DNA of 64,000 nt from Pseudoips prasinana (GCA_951640165.1 OX621255.1:29424001-29488000); one strand, 5' to 3'. Numbered from the stretch's first letter, positions 32,718 through 44,132 are shown. The notes: generated by a model from the letters alone, not told the origin. A program made the numbers and translations.

Positions 32718-32850
32718 GGCCTTAAAATAAAGTTTTTGTTCACGTAGACTTTAAAAAGCGTCTGTAAATATTCAGAACATCTTTTTAGTAGTATTGTTAA
32801 TAGTGCATAATTATTTTTAGGTAAGTACATGTAGACTGTATTCTGATATG
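32718..32850 (-). mobile_element. LINE 3' UTR fragment
   Basis: TTTTTGTTCACGTAGACTTT and AAAGCGTCTGTAAATATTCA match the 3' end of the LINE family at 55-56 kb in the same orientation. Confidence 0.65.
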
Positions 32851-32869
32851 ATGATGAGATGTAGATATT

Positions 32870-33360
32870 TGACCTGCGGTTTGCGGATATATGCTATACA
32901 CGCCGCACTCTTGGCAGACGGCTTGGCAGCGATATTCGGCACATCCGATTCAAAATCTCAAGCGAATATGACACCCCACTATAAAGGAAACTAAAGGAAT
33001 ATGATGTATCCTTTAGTCGGTTCCCACTTAACTGCGGTCTCCAACTCGCATGCCAAGCGCGGCGAATATACATAGAAACTCCTCCAAACGGTAAGGTTGT
33101 GGATACCTATGGGGGAGGCCTATGTCCAGCTGTGACATATCCTCTCCTCTCAGGATCGCATTTGACACAGGGCACAACTTCGTGAATGACCGCTTCGATA
33201 CAGATAAGACAAAACAGGCACGTTCATTATTTAAAGTAAATTTATACAAACTGATAATAATAACACAAATATTATGTAGGTTAACTGGTAGAAACTGACT
33301 TCAGCATTAAGTCTGCCCATGTACAGTCCATTGTACTGAAGGTTTAATAAATAAATAGCT
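32870..33360 (+). repeat. Mixed dispersed repeats with retroposon tail
   Basis: Bases 32880-33180 hold words shared with 24.9 and 61.6 kb (ACTCGCATGCCAAGCGCGGC, GGGGGAGGCCTATGTCCAGC). Bases 33280-33355 (GGTTAACTGGTAGAAACTGA, AAGTCTGCCCATGTACA) end in AATAAATAAATAG, typical of a non-LTR tail. Confidence 0.5.
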
Positions 33361-33642
33361 TCAGAGCGATAAGAGCGCCGATTGTAGGTACTTTAGTACC
33401 TATGTGGCCTACTGCCACTGGAGCTATAATCTGTGCAATATATTCTCTTTTGCAGATTTTTCAAAGAACTTTCAATAAACTACACGACGCTCGCTCCCAC
33501 GTTTTTGGTCGTACTATTAAGTCTAGTCATAGTATGCGCTAGTAAAAAAGTACTATACCTACTAAATACTAGTCGTATCGTTTACACGCATCCAAACCTA
33601 TATTATTTTCTTAGGTGCATAATAAAGAGTATTTTACTTTAA

Positions 33643-34205
33643 GTATACGGGCCTGTTGGCATGGTAAGCAAATGCTTGCTTTTCACGCTGGAGGTCGTGG
33701 GTTCGATTCACACCCAAGACAGATAATATTTTTAGAGAATTGCCTACGAATAAGTTTAATAGAATTATTAAAGCCAAATTGTGTAGCAAGCATATTACAA
33801 AATTTCTGATTATTTAAGTGATAAAAGTGCTTGGGATTGAGTTGTTCTGAGTCAACACACATGATTGTAATTAATCTTAAGTATATTTTATTTAAAAAAA
33901 AAGGATTCTTACTGAATTTTCTGGTAGTGTTTCTCAGTAGCTGCCACGTCATGCACTGCACGGTAGGGTAAAAAAAAATTTGACGATTCCACATAAATAG
34001 ATTTTTTTTACGGAATAAAGAATTTTTGACTTTTGACTTTATTTGTGTGCATGAACGTGTCTGTTTGTCCTGAGTCTGGGTGTGGGTATTTTCAATATAT
34101 ATAAGTATGTATTTACAGAAAGGAAACTTGTATATGTAGTTTACCAGTTATCTGTTTTCCATAGCACAAGCTCTGCTTAGTTTGGGATCAGATGGCCGTG
34201 TGTAA
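33643..34205 (+). mobile_element. SINE, first family, split by a LINE insertion
   Basis: The head (CGGGCCTGTTGGCATGGTAA, GTCGTGGGTTCGATTCACAC) is at 33650-33726. The SINE resumes at about 34024 with TTTGTGTGCATGAACGTGTC, TGTTTGTCCTGAGTCTGGGT and the AGCTCTGCTTAGTTTGGGAT tail. Between them sits a truncated LINE. Confidence 0.75.
33727..34023 (+). mobile_element. Truncated LINE 3' end inserted in the SINE
   Basis: Contains GATAAAAGTGCTTGGGATTG, AGGATTCTTACTGAATTTTC, GTAGCTGCCACGTCATGCAC and ends ACTTTTGACTTT. It is the same family as the 3' end at 25020-25200 (opposite strand) and the fragment at about 45400-45640. Confidence 0.75.
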
Positions 34206-34211
34206 ATAATG

Positions 34212-34620
34212 TATTGTATATATTAATACTTTATTGTACACCAAAATAACATATAATGAAACATAAAGATTTTTAACAATATTGTACAAATAGCGGCTAT
34301 CGCTAGGTGCAATCTCTTACAGGCAACCAGTGAATGGACCAGGAGAGAAGAAAATTCAGTTGTTGGCATATTAAGAGGAAGGATATATTATTTTTACGAC
34401 CTACCAATATTGTTAATTGCAGTTATAATCTCAAAATAAAATGAAATAAAAATAGAAAATGAATAAAAAAAGTTTTTATTCACGTAGACTTTAAAAAAGC
34501 GCTTGTAAATTGTCAGATTTTTTGTAGTAATATAGTTAAGTATACATAATTATTTCTAGTTACATGTAGATATTTAGGTGAACTTGAGAACCTCCTCCTT
34601 TTGAAGTCGGTTAAATACTT
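34212..34620 (-). mobile_element. Two LINE/RTE 3' tails on the minus strand
   Basis: Bases 34212-34370 (TACTTTATTGTACACCAAAA, GCAATCTCTTACAGGCAACC) resemble an RTE 3' end. Bases 34460-34620 (TTTTTATTCACGTAGACTTT, AGCGCTTGTAAATTGTCAG) belong to the LINE family at 55-61 kb. Confidence 0.55.
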
Positions 34621-34630
34621 TGGCGGTTGC

Positions 34631-35611
34631 CTATCTAGGCCCAGTCACAATATCACATGCTGTCGTGTATTCATCCCTCTTAAATACCACTAATTTTGTC
34701 TTACCAACATTCATTTTCATCCCTTTCCTTTCAGAACATACCGACAAGACAGTAGATAATGCAAGTAGAACTTGAACATCAACGCAAAGCAGACATTTGA
34801 TAAGTAACTCATTCATCCTTACACCGCATTCACTTTCTTTCAAATTTTTTAAACAGCTATCCATGAATAGGCGAAACAACCACGGTGACGCTACACACAT
34901 CCCTGTCTAACACCCTTTCGGATGCTAAACCATTCAGTGTATGACCCGTTCATCCTCACGCAAGCTGTAATCCCTATAAAGAGATGTCAGTGCTTGAACA
35001 AGGTTGTCGTTCAACCCATACATGGACAGAACCGACCATATCTCATTCCAAAACACACTATATCGTAGGCCTTTTCTAAGTCTACGAAGGCACAGTATAC
35101 CTTTTGGCTTTTGCCCAAAAACTTCTCTATGCTTCGTAGAGAAAAGACTTGATCCGTGCATCACTTTCCTTTTCGAAAACTCGCCTGTGCATCCCATATT
35201 GTCTTTCACAACTCTTTTAACCAATACTTTCGCATACAACTTACCAACGACGCCGACGCTGAGCAGACTAATGCCCCTATAGTTTTTACAGTCTTGCCGT
35301 GAGCCTTTCCCTTTGTAGAGAGGTACGATGACAGCCTTGCACCAATCACTTGGCACTTGGCCGGTGTTACAGCACAAATTGAAAAGGCTTCACAGCTGAC
35401 TCGCTATGACGCCATATCTAGCCTTCAGCATCTCGGAAGTTATCCTGTCATACCCGGGTGACTTACCTGATTTCATACTCTTAATAGCTTTCACAATCTC
35501 ATCCATACCAATTACATCTTTACATTTGTAATTGTCTATACTTGGTGAACTACGTTCACGTGTTTTAACACGCATTGTTCCCCTTTCACTATATTTCCAT
35601 CTTGGTCTCAT
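34631..35611 (-). pseudogene. Degenerate non-LTR reverse transcriptase
   Basis: Three minus-strand frames line up as one decayed RT: 35611-35390 (KAIKSMKSGKSPGYDRITSE), 35377-34934 (VPLYKGKGSRQDCKNYRGIS, then a region where LRKGLRYSVFWNEIWSVL stands for the conserved AFD...W segment), and 34900-34631 (LLIKCLLCVDVQVLLALST, in place of L-Y-A-D-D). At least two frameshifts and the lost catalytic Asp pair make it inactive. The K-G-K-G and N-Y-R-G-I-S-L-L wording suggests an RTE-like or I-like clade; I am not sure which. Confidence 0.7.
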
Positions 35612-35765
35612 ATGGAGTTAGTTCTGAGGTTTGAGTTATACTGATCTAACGGTATTGCAAAAAAACGTAATGTTCGTCTGAAAATCCTTAGACAACCTTC
35701 TATCAAAATTATCCTTTTGTTAATTTTTCTTTTCATTCACCATATATATAACTTTATATATAACT

Positions 35766-37190
35766 TTGCTCTTCAGACGATCACTGAAGGAAGGTGTCGT
35801 GCCATCGATATGGAAATCAGCCTTCGTTACACCTATCCATAAAAATGGGACCAGAAACGCTGTTACAAATTATAGGCCGATATCGAAATTATGTTTGATA
35901 GCGAAAGTTCTCGAGCGTGTAGTTTATAATCATATTTATGACTCAGTGAAATTAGTGTTCATACCAGAACAACACGGTTTTGTAAGAGGCAGATCGACCA
36001 CTTCTAATCTGTTGGTATTTAATGAATACTTAACCAATAATATGGACAGTGGTAATCAGGTTGATGTGGTCTATACTGATTTCAGCAAGGCTTTTGATCG
36101 TATAGACTACAAAATCCTACTTGCTAAGCTCCTGGATCTCGGTATTCACGGTAGACTCCATGACTGGTTCTCGTCTTATCTTCTAGACAGGTCTCAGGCA
36201 GTAGTGTTGAGTGGCTATACTTCATCGTGGGTTAGAATTCCTTCTGGCGTCCCTCAGAGTTCTTTGTTAGGTCCCCTACTTTTCGTTATTTTTATCAACG
36301 ACGTTGGCCCCTGTTTCATACATTCCAATTTTTTGTTATTTGCCGATGACATGAAAATATTCCGTACAGTTAATTGTGTTCAAGATGCCAAATTAATGCA
36401 GGAGGACCTCCAACGTCTTGATTTATATTGTCGTTATAATAAACTAGATTTAAATGCTTCTAAATGTTTCGCAATGAGCTTCACACGAAAGCGTCTAGTT
36501 TATGTATTTGATTATGCAATCAAAAATCATAATTTAGAAAGGAGGACTGTTTCAAGAGATTTGGGTGTAGTGCATGATAGTAAGCTTTTATTTGATCAGC
36601 ACGTCAGCGAGTCGGTCAACAAAGCCTTTAGGGCTTTAGGTTTCCTGATTCGCTGTTCAAATGACTTCAAAAATATGAAAACCATTAAAGTATTATATTG
36701 CTCCTATGTGAGAAGTCACTTGGAATACGCTTCACAGATTTGGAATCCGCGCTATTCTTGCTACTCCAATGAGATCGAGATGATTCAAAGAAAATTTATC
36801 CGTTACTTAGGTTTTAAATTCAAATTAGACCACCTAGCCGATATCACCAATGAGCAGCGCTGTGTCAAACTGCATATTCTACCATTGCATGTAAGATGAA
36901 ACATTTCTGATATAACTTTTCTTCTCAATATTGCCCAGGGTGATATCGACTGTCCCGAACTTCTTTCAAAAATCAAGTTGTCAATACCTGTAAGAAATTT
37001 ACGTAAAAATCTCTTGTTAAACTGTCCTCCATGCCACACCAATTTTAGAGTCAACAGCTTTCTGCCTAGAGTATTCAATGAATTTAACAAGTTAAATGAT
37101 GACAGTCGTTTTGATTTTATTGATCTGTTTACTACTAGCAAAAATTCTACAAGATCCAAATTAACTAGATATTTCATTGATAATGTATAA
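35766..37190 (+). pseudogene. LINE ORF2 fragment: reverse transcriptase and C-terminus
   Basis: The frame from 35766 gives RT motifs in order: TPIHKNGTRNAVTNYRPIS, EQHGFVRGRSTTSNL, VYTDFSKAFDRIDYKILL, GVPQSSLLGPLLFVIFINDV, LLFADDMKIF (catalytic FADD kept) and a thumb region to 36899. A stop at 36897 interrupts it, and the C-terminal ~90 residues continue to 37190 (PVRNLRKNLLLNCPPCHTNF, SFLPRVFNEFNKLND). The endonuclease and ORF1 are absent. GVPQGS has become GVPQSS. It is an inactive copy. Confidence 0.8.
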
Positions 37191-37270
37191 ATCTATGTAT
37201 AGCACTATTGGCTCAATCTTTTAAAACCATTTGTAGAATTGTTATTACTGTAATTAATTAAGTAGACTGG
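35766..37270 (+). mobile_element. Jockey/CR1-group LINE, 5'-truncated
   Basis: 5'-truncated inside the RT and ending in a 3' UTR (TAGCACTATTGGCTCAATCT ...) shared with 12985-13190. It stops at 37270 where a second LINE begins without the usual A-rich tail. Confidence 0.75.
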
Positions 37271-38050
37271 GGAAGCTACTGCTGTTCTGGAGGCTGTCTC
37301 ATATGTGCTTTCTCATAAACTTAATAAATCTATCATCTTCTGTGACTCCCTTAGTTTGTTGCAAGATATTCTCAAATTTCCATTCCGCTCTAAAGATAGA
37401 TTTTATCTGACAATGAAAATTAAGAATGTTTTATTTCAATGTTTTTCCTGTGGAATTGATGTAGTATTAGCTTGGATTCCTAGTCATAGTGGTATCAGCG
37501 GAAACGAATCGGTTGATCTGTGTGCTAAGGATGCCATCAGACTTGGAGTCAATTCCTACGACAAATGTTTTTCTCGGGACCTAAAAATAGCAGCTAAACC
37601 TCATATGGTTAAATTGTGGAATGATGAGTGGCAAAAAGTTAGGTCAGTCAAAGGCAAACAGTTTGGCAGCTTACAACCTTTTATACCGGTTAAACCTTGG
37701 TTTTTTAAGTACCGCAATGCTCCTAAAGTAATTACTTCCACAATCATTCGTCTTCGCTTGGGCCATGTTTGCACGCCAGTTTTTCTAGCAAAGATTCGAA
37801 TAAGAGACAACTCTATCTGTGAATGTGGACTTGAGGAAGGAACCGTCGACCATATATTTTTTAATTGTTCAAATATTTCTGTCCCTTTGTATGATATCCT
37901 ACCTAGTGATTTCCCTCGTCCTGTGAATGTTAATACTTTGTTAACTCTTGATTTATTTTCTTATTATAAAGTTCTAGTAAAATTTCTTTCTGTTAATAAT
38001 ATTCATTTATAATATTTTATTTAGTGTGGTTTATATAAATTTATTTATTT
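37271..38050 (+). pseudogene. Second LINE: RNase H domain and zinc knuckle
   Basis: Directly at the joint the frame reads EATAVLEAVSYVLSHKL, which supplies the RNase H Glu. It continues with IIFCDSLSLLQDIL (Asp) and VLAWIPSHSGISGNESVDLC (His and Asp), i.e. a eukaryotic-type RNase H1 fold as carried by I/R1-like LINEs. A CCHC-type knuckle follows (CECGLEEGTVDHIFFNC). The ORF ends at 38012, followed by a T/A-rich 3' UTR. The reverse transcriptase is missing. The joint looks like insertion of a 5'-truncated copy into the tail of the first LINE. Confidence 0.75.
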
Positions 38051-38329
38051 ATTCTAAGTATACCTAACCTTTAATGTGTCTATGTTTTTTTTAAGATGCT
38101 CAAGCGTTTCTTTATTTGTCTTTTATTTATTATTTTTTGCTTTTTCAGTAGTAAACGTCTCTATTACTCGACTTTTAAATATATTTTTACTGACATTGTG
38201 TTTTCCTAACTTTTGACATTGGCAGAATCATCGTTGTCGCGATGGAGCCATGACTACAAATTGGAATTAGAATTGGAGGTAGGGCATAGCGTTCATTCGC
38301 TCAAAGAGCAGCCCGACTGGGGAAGTACC

Positions 38330-38557
38330 TCCACCTTACAGAAGACATTCCTTCATAATAACATTAATAATTTAATGTTGTGTTTCCGAGTGTGAGTAAG
38401 GTCGCCAGAGCTCATTGGGGTGGGGGAACGGTCAGCAACACTTGTTTGCTGACTCTAAAAGGCCGGCAACGCACTCGCACGAGTGTCGGGCGGCGGTGAT
38501 CACTTACCATCAGGTGACCCACTAGCCCGTTTGTCGCCCTCTGATATAAAAAAAAAA
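38330..38557 (+). mobile_element. RTE-type retroposon 3' end
   Basis: GGGGTGGGGGAACGGTCAGC, AAAAGGCCGGCAACGCACTC, GCGGTGATCACTTACCATCA, GTTTGTCGCCCTCTGATAT and an A tail, only 15 bases before the end of MIF exon 2. It has inserted next to the splice donor without disrupting it. Confidence 0.7.
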
Positions 38558-38572
38558 TGATGACTAACTTAC

Positions 38573-38745
38573 CTATCATTCTTCACTCCCAACTCCTTCT
38601 CTACCAGGTCAAACAATACTTTAGCATGTTTCTTGTTCTGCTCCACTCCTAGTGCTCCAATAGACATGAGATTAGCTATGGCGCACGGATCTGTGGTACC
38701 TCCAAAGCTCATTGAGACATCTGGGATCACAGAGACCACACAGTA
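38573..38745 (-). CDS. MIF: MIF tautomerase, exon 2
   Basis: This 173-base exon encodes VVSVIPDVSMSFGGTTDPCA, then SIGALGVEQNKKHAKVLFDL and VEKELGVKND. It aligns with human MIF [20 protein letters not shown] and SIGKIGGAQNRSYSKLL. The acceptor is TGTTTTCAG, and the donor GTAAGT follows two bases of an Arg codon, which exon 3 completes. The Cys-x-x-Cys redox motif of mammalian MIF keeps only the first Cys (PCAIAN). The Ile next to the active site (S-I-G) is kept. Confidence 0.95.
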
Positions 38746-39104
38746 CTGAAAACAAAAAAAATATGAAATAGTCACTGCAACAAACTTAACTTGATCCTGG
38801 CTTACAGGGGTTGCAGTGGTGGGTAAGAGGGACTAGTCCAGAAAAATGTAACAAACTTTAGTCAATATGTTTTTTGTGACATTTACAGTTAGTTAGGACA
38901 CTTTTACTGCTTCACCAGACAACGAGGGCATAACCCATCTAGTTATTGATAAAAAAATGAAGTAGGTTATGCCTGGCATGGCTTACGGGGTTAGCAACAT
39001 GTGCCAGTGTTGAGTCTTCTATTGCCTTGTCAAGTAGAAAAAGTCTCCTAGGCAATGTAATGAAAATGTCAAAAAATATGTTTCCTCCTTAGAGATAAAA
39101 ATAA

Positions 39105-39400
39105 TCTATACTAATATTATAAAGAGGAAAGGTTTGTATGTACAATGTACATATTGCATGTATGTTTGTAATCAATTGGCTCAAAAAGTACTAGACCGAT
39201 TTTAAAAATTCTTTCACCATTTGAATACTACATTATCACTGATTATATAGGCTATTTCAATTGCAAGAAAAAAATAAGGATCCCTACTAAAACTAAAATA
39301 ATGTTACACAAGGTGTAGAAAAGGCTATAAAATATCTTTCATCCCATAAAACTATTGATGATAGAACAAAAAATGTTCTACAATATTTAAGAACATAAAT
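39105..39400 (+). mobile_element. Helitron-like 5' end
   Basis: TCTATACTAATATTATAAAG followed by GGAAAGGTTTG and CAAAAAGTACTAGACCG is a pattern I recognise from abundant lepidopteran Helitron-type elements. The 3' hairpin/CTAG terminus is not found, so it is truncated. Confidence 0.5.
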
Positions 39401-39515
39401 ATCTACAAAAATGACGCAATAGCATATGTTTAACTATTCTAGTTATGTCACTATAAAGACTTTTCAACATTTTATAATGTAATAGAAATTCAGACCAAAA
39501 CCAAATATAGTCCGC

Positions 39516-40262
39516 TGGGGATCTTATAGCCATATAGACATGAGATCTTTTATGTTACATGAACTATATTCAATAAAACTATCTATTATTAAAATATTCT
39601 ACGAATTTCAGAACTGTTGGTTGTCTCAATATTATTAATGTTACTGTTAGTTTGACTTTTTATTTTCTCTTTCGAATATATTAAACCTAAAATAAATACC
39701 TAATCAGACAACCAATCGAGCATATATTGTGTTTGCCTGCTAAATAATTTCAGTAAGTGGACCAAATCTCGTGTATATGCCCCATTGAGTATGTTTCGCC
39801 GGAGCGTCTCAACTGGGCTGTGTTGAAACCGGTAGTAGACACCTGCTGAGTTTGTTTCGCTGTGTCTTCTCAGCTGGGGCGCATTGGATCCGGTGGTAGC
39901 ATTAAAGCGCGACCGTCGTTATAAACATAAGGTCCGCCATAATCATAATATAGAATTGGTACCTTATTATAGACAGAACCATTCAGACAATATGTAGTAA
40001 AAATATGGCTAAAATTTTAAAAATTTTGACAGTTAAACCTACACATGGTCCTTGACAATAACTTAATTTAAGTTAGCTAAATACCATTACCATTATAAAA
40101 TAAATCTTATTGTAAATTATTTCCTACAATCAGTGTACCTAAATATCTATAGCTAAGTACCTAGAAATAATTATAAATTAATTATATATTACTACAAACA
40201 TGTTTTGACTATTTACAAGCGCTTTTTTTAAGTCTACATGAATAAAAACCTTTTTTAATTTA
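39516..40262 (+). mobile_element. LINE 3' UTR copy (family of 55-61 kb)
   Basis: GATCTTATAGCCATATAGAC, GAGTATGTTTCGCCGGAGCG, TTGGATCCGGTGGTAGCATT, AAAGCGCGACCGTCGTT and a TGAATAAAAACC end match, inverted, the 3' UTRs at 55.1-56.6 kb almost step by step. No ORF2 remains. Confidence 0.8.
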
Positions 40263-40322
40263 TTTTAAAACATGTTGCAAGTAAGTAATAGAATCAGGCG
40301 TTACTTTGCGGAAATCTATAAC

Positions 40323-40490
40323 AATCAAAATACAAAATCAATATGTAGTGTTAATTCTGCTAATCGTCACCAGTACAATACCCAACACGTATTTTAGTCC
40401 TCCACGGACCATTCTCAAGGGCTGCTTACTCGTCGAGTGCTCGAAGGACTAACACTACATATTAATTTTGTATTTTGAATGTTGCAAGTA
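40323..40490. mobile_element. Small inverted-repeat element
   Basis: AAAATACAAAATCAATATGT at the left is mirrored by ACATATTAATTTTGTATTTT at the right, with CACTACATATT arms close to CGAGTGCTCGAAGGAC between them. About 165 bp, non-coding. Confidence 0.55.
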
Positions 40491-41395
40491 CCACAAATTG
40501 CTCTACCTACTCTGATCTATGATTATAAGCATGATTAATTTGTTCTGTGGGTGTTATGTACATATAATATGTATATATTTAGATATGTATAAGTATGTTT
40601 ATCAGTTGTCTGGTTGCCATAGTACAGGCTCCACATATTGCAGCATGTTAGTTGTCGCTAGATGCCTCTGAGGCCCACAGCAAGGACAGTACTTCAATTA
40701 ATAAAATCAGATTTCTTTTTTATTTTATGCAGAAGAAATATCTCTGTGCTTTGTATAGGTTTCATAACCTGCATCTTAAGTAGCAATTTTTTTAAAGTGT
40801 ACATTTAAGAGGACAGTTTAATATGGACATTCTTACAAAAATGTATATATTCCCAGTACTCTCTGACTTATAAATTACAGTTCTAATACTTAATGCATAC
40901 TTCAACTTTTTTTCTAGACAACCAAATGCTTTATTTTATTGTATGGGCAGTGGTCACCCTAGAGTCAGCCCAATTTTTTTTATTTATAAATAAATAAAGT
41001 ATGCCTTGTAACTGAACCAAATTTGGACAGTGTTACACTACAATAAGTTTAAATTATGCTCTTTGGGACTATGGAAATGCTTAAATGCGACTGCCCCATT
41101 TAAAGCTTCCAGTTGGATTGAGGACTTTAAACGCGAATAATTTGAAAAAATAAAAATGATCCAGATTTTTTCTTCTTTTCGCGTTGTTGGATTTAATAAG
41201 GATCGTAACCGCACCTAGCCATGTTAAAAAATAACTTGTTAAGTATCAAAATGATATAAGAATCTATTACAATCAAAAAAATGTTCACTCTTGAATTGTT
41301 GACTGAAATACCTGGAACAGAATACTTTAATCGACACGCTTGATGAGATGGCCAGCTGTTTTATATAATTGCCAGTAAGTAAACAAACAACTCAC

Positions 41396-41503
41396 TTGTT
41401 CGGGTTTACCGAGAGCCTTGGCGAGCACCGGCACCGCTTTCAACACGAAATCCTCAGGAATTTTGCTTCTAGGCACATTAGTTTCGATTCTGAAGTGCGG
41501 CAT
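41396..41503 (-). CDS. MIF: MIF tautomerase, exon 1 (start)
   Basis: ATG at 41503-41501 begins MPHFRIETNVPRSKIPEDFV and LKAVPVLAKALGKPEQ, 36 codons in phase 0, with a GTGAGT donor. Pro2, the catalytic base of the tautomerase after Met removal, is present, and Lys33 (Lys32 of the mature protein) is in the expected GKP context. The three exons give 119 residues, the normal insect MIF size. MIF-family proteins are small trimeric tautomerases, usually cytosolic and released without a signal peptide; none is seen here. In insects a role in immunity is suggested for the family, but that is not shown by this sequence. Confidence 0.95.
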
Positions 41504-43929
41504 ATTTGCGATATTGAAATCAGAATACTATGGAAATGTCTTTATAGGGACATTAATTAAATTATTTAATAAAATTGGAAGACTTCTTCAATACGTCCGC
41601 ACACAATTTTTCACTTTACTCAATCAAAGTCAGTCAATGACGTCAATGTCAAAAACAACTCACGTCATTTTTCTGAGGGCTACCAATAAATGAATTTATT
41701 TTCCCTTACCACTTTACAGAATCTAGTATCTATGTGCAGCGAAGCAGTGGAGGTGCGCGCCGCGCCGCGCTTTCCTATATGTAATGTTTTGTCTAGCTAG
41801 ATTATCAAAAAGTAAACCTATTCTTAATATCAATATTCACACTGAAACAATTGTTGTTTCAGTTCTATGTATGGGGAACCCCCAAAATTATAGTATTTTT
41901 TCTTTTTTTGTGTGAAAATCTTTATGCGGTTCACAGAATACATCTACTTACCAAGTTTCAACAGTACAGCTCTTATAGTTTCGGAAAAAGGTGGCTGTGA
42001 CATACGGATGGACGGACAGATAGACAGACAGACATGACGAATCTATAAGGGTTTCGTTTTTTGCCATTTGGCTACGTAACCCTAAAAAGACATAAAACAA
42101 ACAACACAGACAAAGACAAGCAAAAAACACCACTGCTACTCAAGAAAAGATGAACTATATTAGGTACTGGCACAATCTTCCATCGACTCTCCATACCTCC
42201 TCTCAAGATTCATTTCTCATCAATCCATACCTACATTCCTACGAGATTTGTCAGGTCAGGATACCTACTCAATCTCTTAACGTCCTCCACAGCAATACAA
42301 ACATTTCATCAGACTATTACAATAAATAGTTTGAATTTGCTGAACATTACTTCTTCAATAATAAGCTACACGTATTCAAACAAACACTTACTAAACATTT
42401 CACATTGGTTTGAATTCGTTCAATAACCTTCTGTAAATATTTTGCTTAACATAATATTATTATCAAAAACTAGCTCTTTTCTCTATTTATGTTCGAAAAC
42501 AAGTAATGGTAATTATTTTTTAAAACCTGTTTCTTATTTTAAGTTGTTAATACTATTTTTTTCCCAATGAAATAAAATAAATTATAAGAAGACGTGTATT
42601 AAGCTGTCCTATTTAATCCAACCTAAAAGTTGTACTCAAAACTGTTCTGAAATATTTTATTATGAATGGACTTGCAATTGTAGACTACTGTTTGGATAGG
42701 GCATTGGAAATTTGGAACTGACGTAAAATGCCTGATATTATACACACCGAAGAAGATAGTCTCCCTTAATTCAGGGGAACTCTTAATAATTGGTCGCTTA
42801 AGATGTTTTATTCCATTTAAACTATCACTTTTCAATATTCTGAATTGTTTATAACTATTGATAAAATTCATATTATTAATATCTAACACAAATACACATA
42901 ATCAATAAAAACAAGTAACGTTTAAAATGTAAAGTAATTACTCGAATGGTAAACGTGATCTATAAGATGTCTATGGTAGGGTTATTCCGGTAAATCGTTG
43001 TACGTAGGGATGTCAAACTTATCCTGCGTTATTTGTAACAAATAACTTATCGATACTTATAAAATAATTAAGTACTATTATTATAAAATTATAAAAAATT
43101 ATGGTTTTCTTTTATAAGAGAAGTCATTCCGATTCTTGCTATCGAAGTGACGCAGTACTTTGAACGGCAGGCAATTTGTTTTCCGTCTTTGTCTGTTTCA
43201 ACAATAAAGTTGACCATAATGGGACATTGTATGGAAAGATAGGGACAAATAATATAAAAAATGTAATACTTTCATTGATAGGGATTATCTTGAAAGCGAG
43301 AATAACTCTATATTGCTTTAAGCACCATAATAGCAACTTCTTGTTGACTAACTCAACTCAGTAATGGTACATAATATTATATTAGGCGTTTTTGTAAAGA
43401 ATGTGATCTAAATCAGTTTTAAAATATACACTCAATCACTTATATTAAGTAGGTTCCATACCTTTCTTGTTTTTGAATATAAGTTTTATCGTAGTATATG
43501 GATTTAGAAATAGCCATATATTATATTTTTAGTTTGATTCTGACCTGAATTACTAATTAGAATTGTTTTATAGAGAATTTATTCTAGTAACTAGCTAGCA
43601 CTTGATGGATATCCCTTGTTTGAATCACATGAGAACTCATAAAAAGCATTTAAGTGTGGTCTCGTGGTTTAAAAATAAGACTTTGTACATTGTTTATTTG
43701 GAATACGTTTGCCAATATAATTCAATAGGTATAGTTCACACTCATTACCTACTTCAATAATTTTAACTAACATTTGTAACTGGTTAGAGTTCTACATTCT
43801 CAAATACTATATTTGAAATAAGATTTATAAAAACAAAATACTACAAGGGATTAACCATACTAATAATTTAAAAGTACATAAAAATAATAAATCAATTTGT
43901 GTATTTTATCGATATCGACCTCAGTCACG
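41504..43929. other. Region upstream of MIF
   Basis: The MIF promoter should lie just above 41503, but no decisive core element is visible. Bases 41960-42090 are a dispersed repeat (AGACAGACAGACATGACGAA, TTTTGCCATTTGGCTACG). Bases 42155-42420 read like the C-terminus of a LINE ORF2 on the plus strand (WHNLPSTLH ... NNKLHVFKQTLTKHF). The rest is AT-rich without assignable features. Confidence 0.5.
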
Positions 43930-44132
43930 TCATCGCGCGTAATGTTGCATTTTCTTTATGGTACGCGCAGAGCATTAGGCGATAATAAAACAAGGGCTCG
44001 CTTGCTTTGTGCGTCCATTCCACATTGTGACACGAAATTGTTTTCCTATCTTACATTATCTCAATAATTGATCGATTACTTGGCTTTTAAGTCACATTAA
44101 TTTTATTTCTGTGTGTTTAATTGAAGAACAAG

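Larger units (their letters stand above)
38574..41395 (-). other. MIF intron 1 contents
   Basis: The intron itself is 38746-41395. Besides the elements listed at 39105 and 39516, it holds an inverted scrap of the 285-bp repeat at 38785-38840 and a SINE tail at 40540-40690. A short inverted repeat around 40325-40490 (TACAAAATCAATATGTAGTG / CACTACATATTAATTTTGTA) suggests another miniature element. The rest is AT-rich non-coding DNA. Confidence 0.55.

Noticed and set aside
33643..33726. tRNA gene
   Set aside because: A and B boxes are present but the cloverleaf is incomplete and the sequence continues into SINE body; the same holds for 7052, 15341, 22430 and 52396.
34931..35282. Plus-strand 92-codon ORF
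   Set aside because: Shadow of the minus-strand RT relic.
42623..42889. 88-codon minus-strand ORF as a host exon
   Set aside because: No domain, no convincing splice sites, ordinary for AT-rich sequence.
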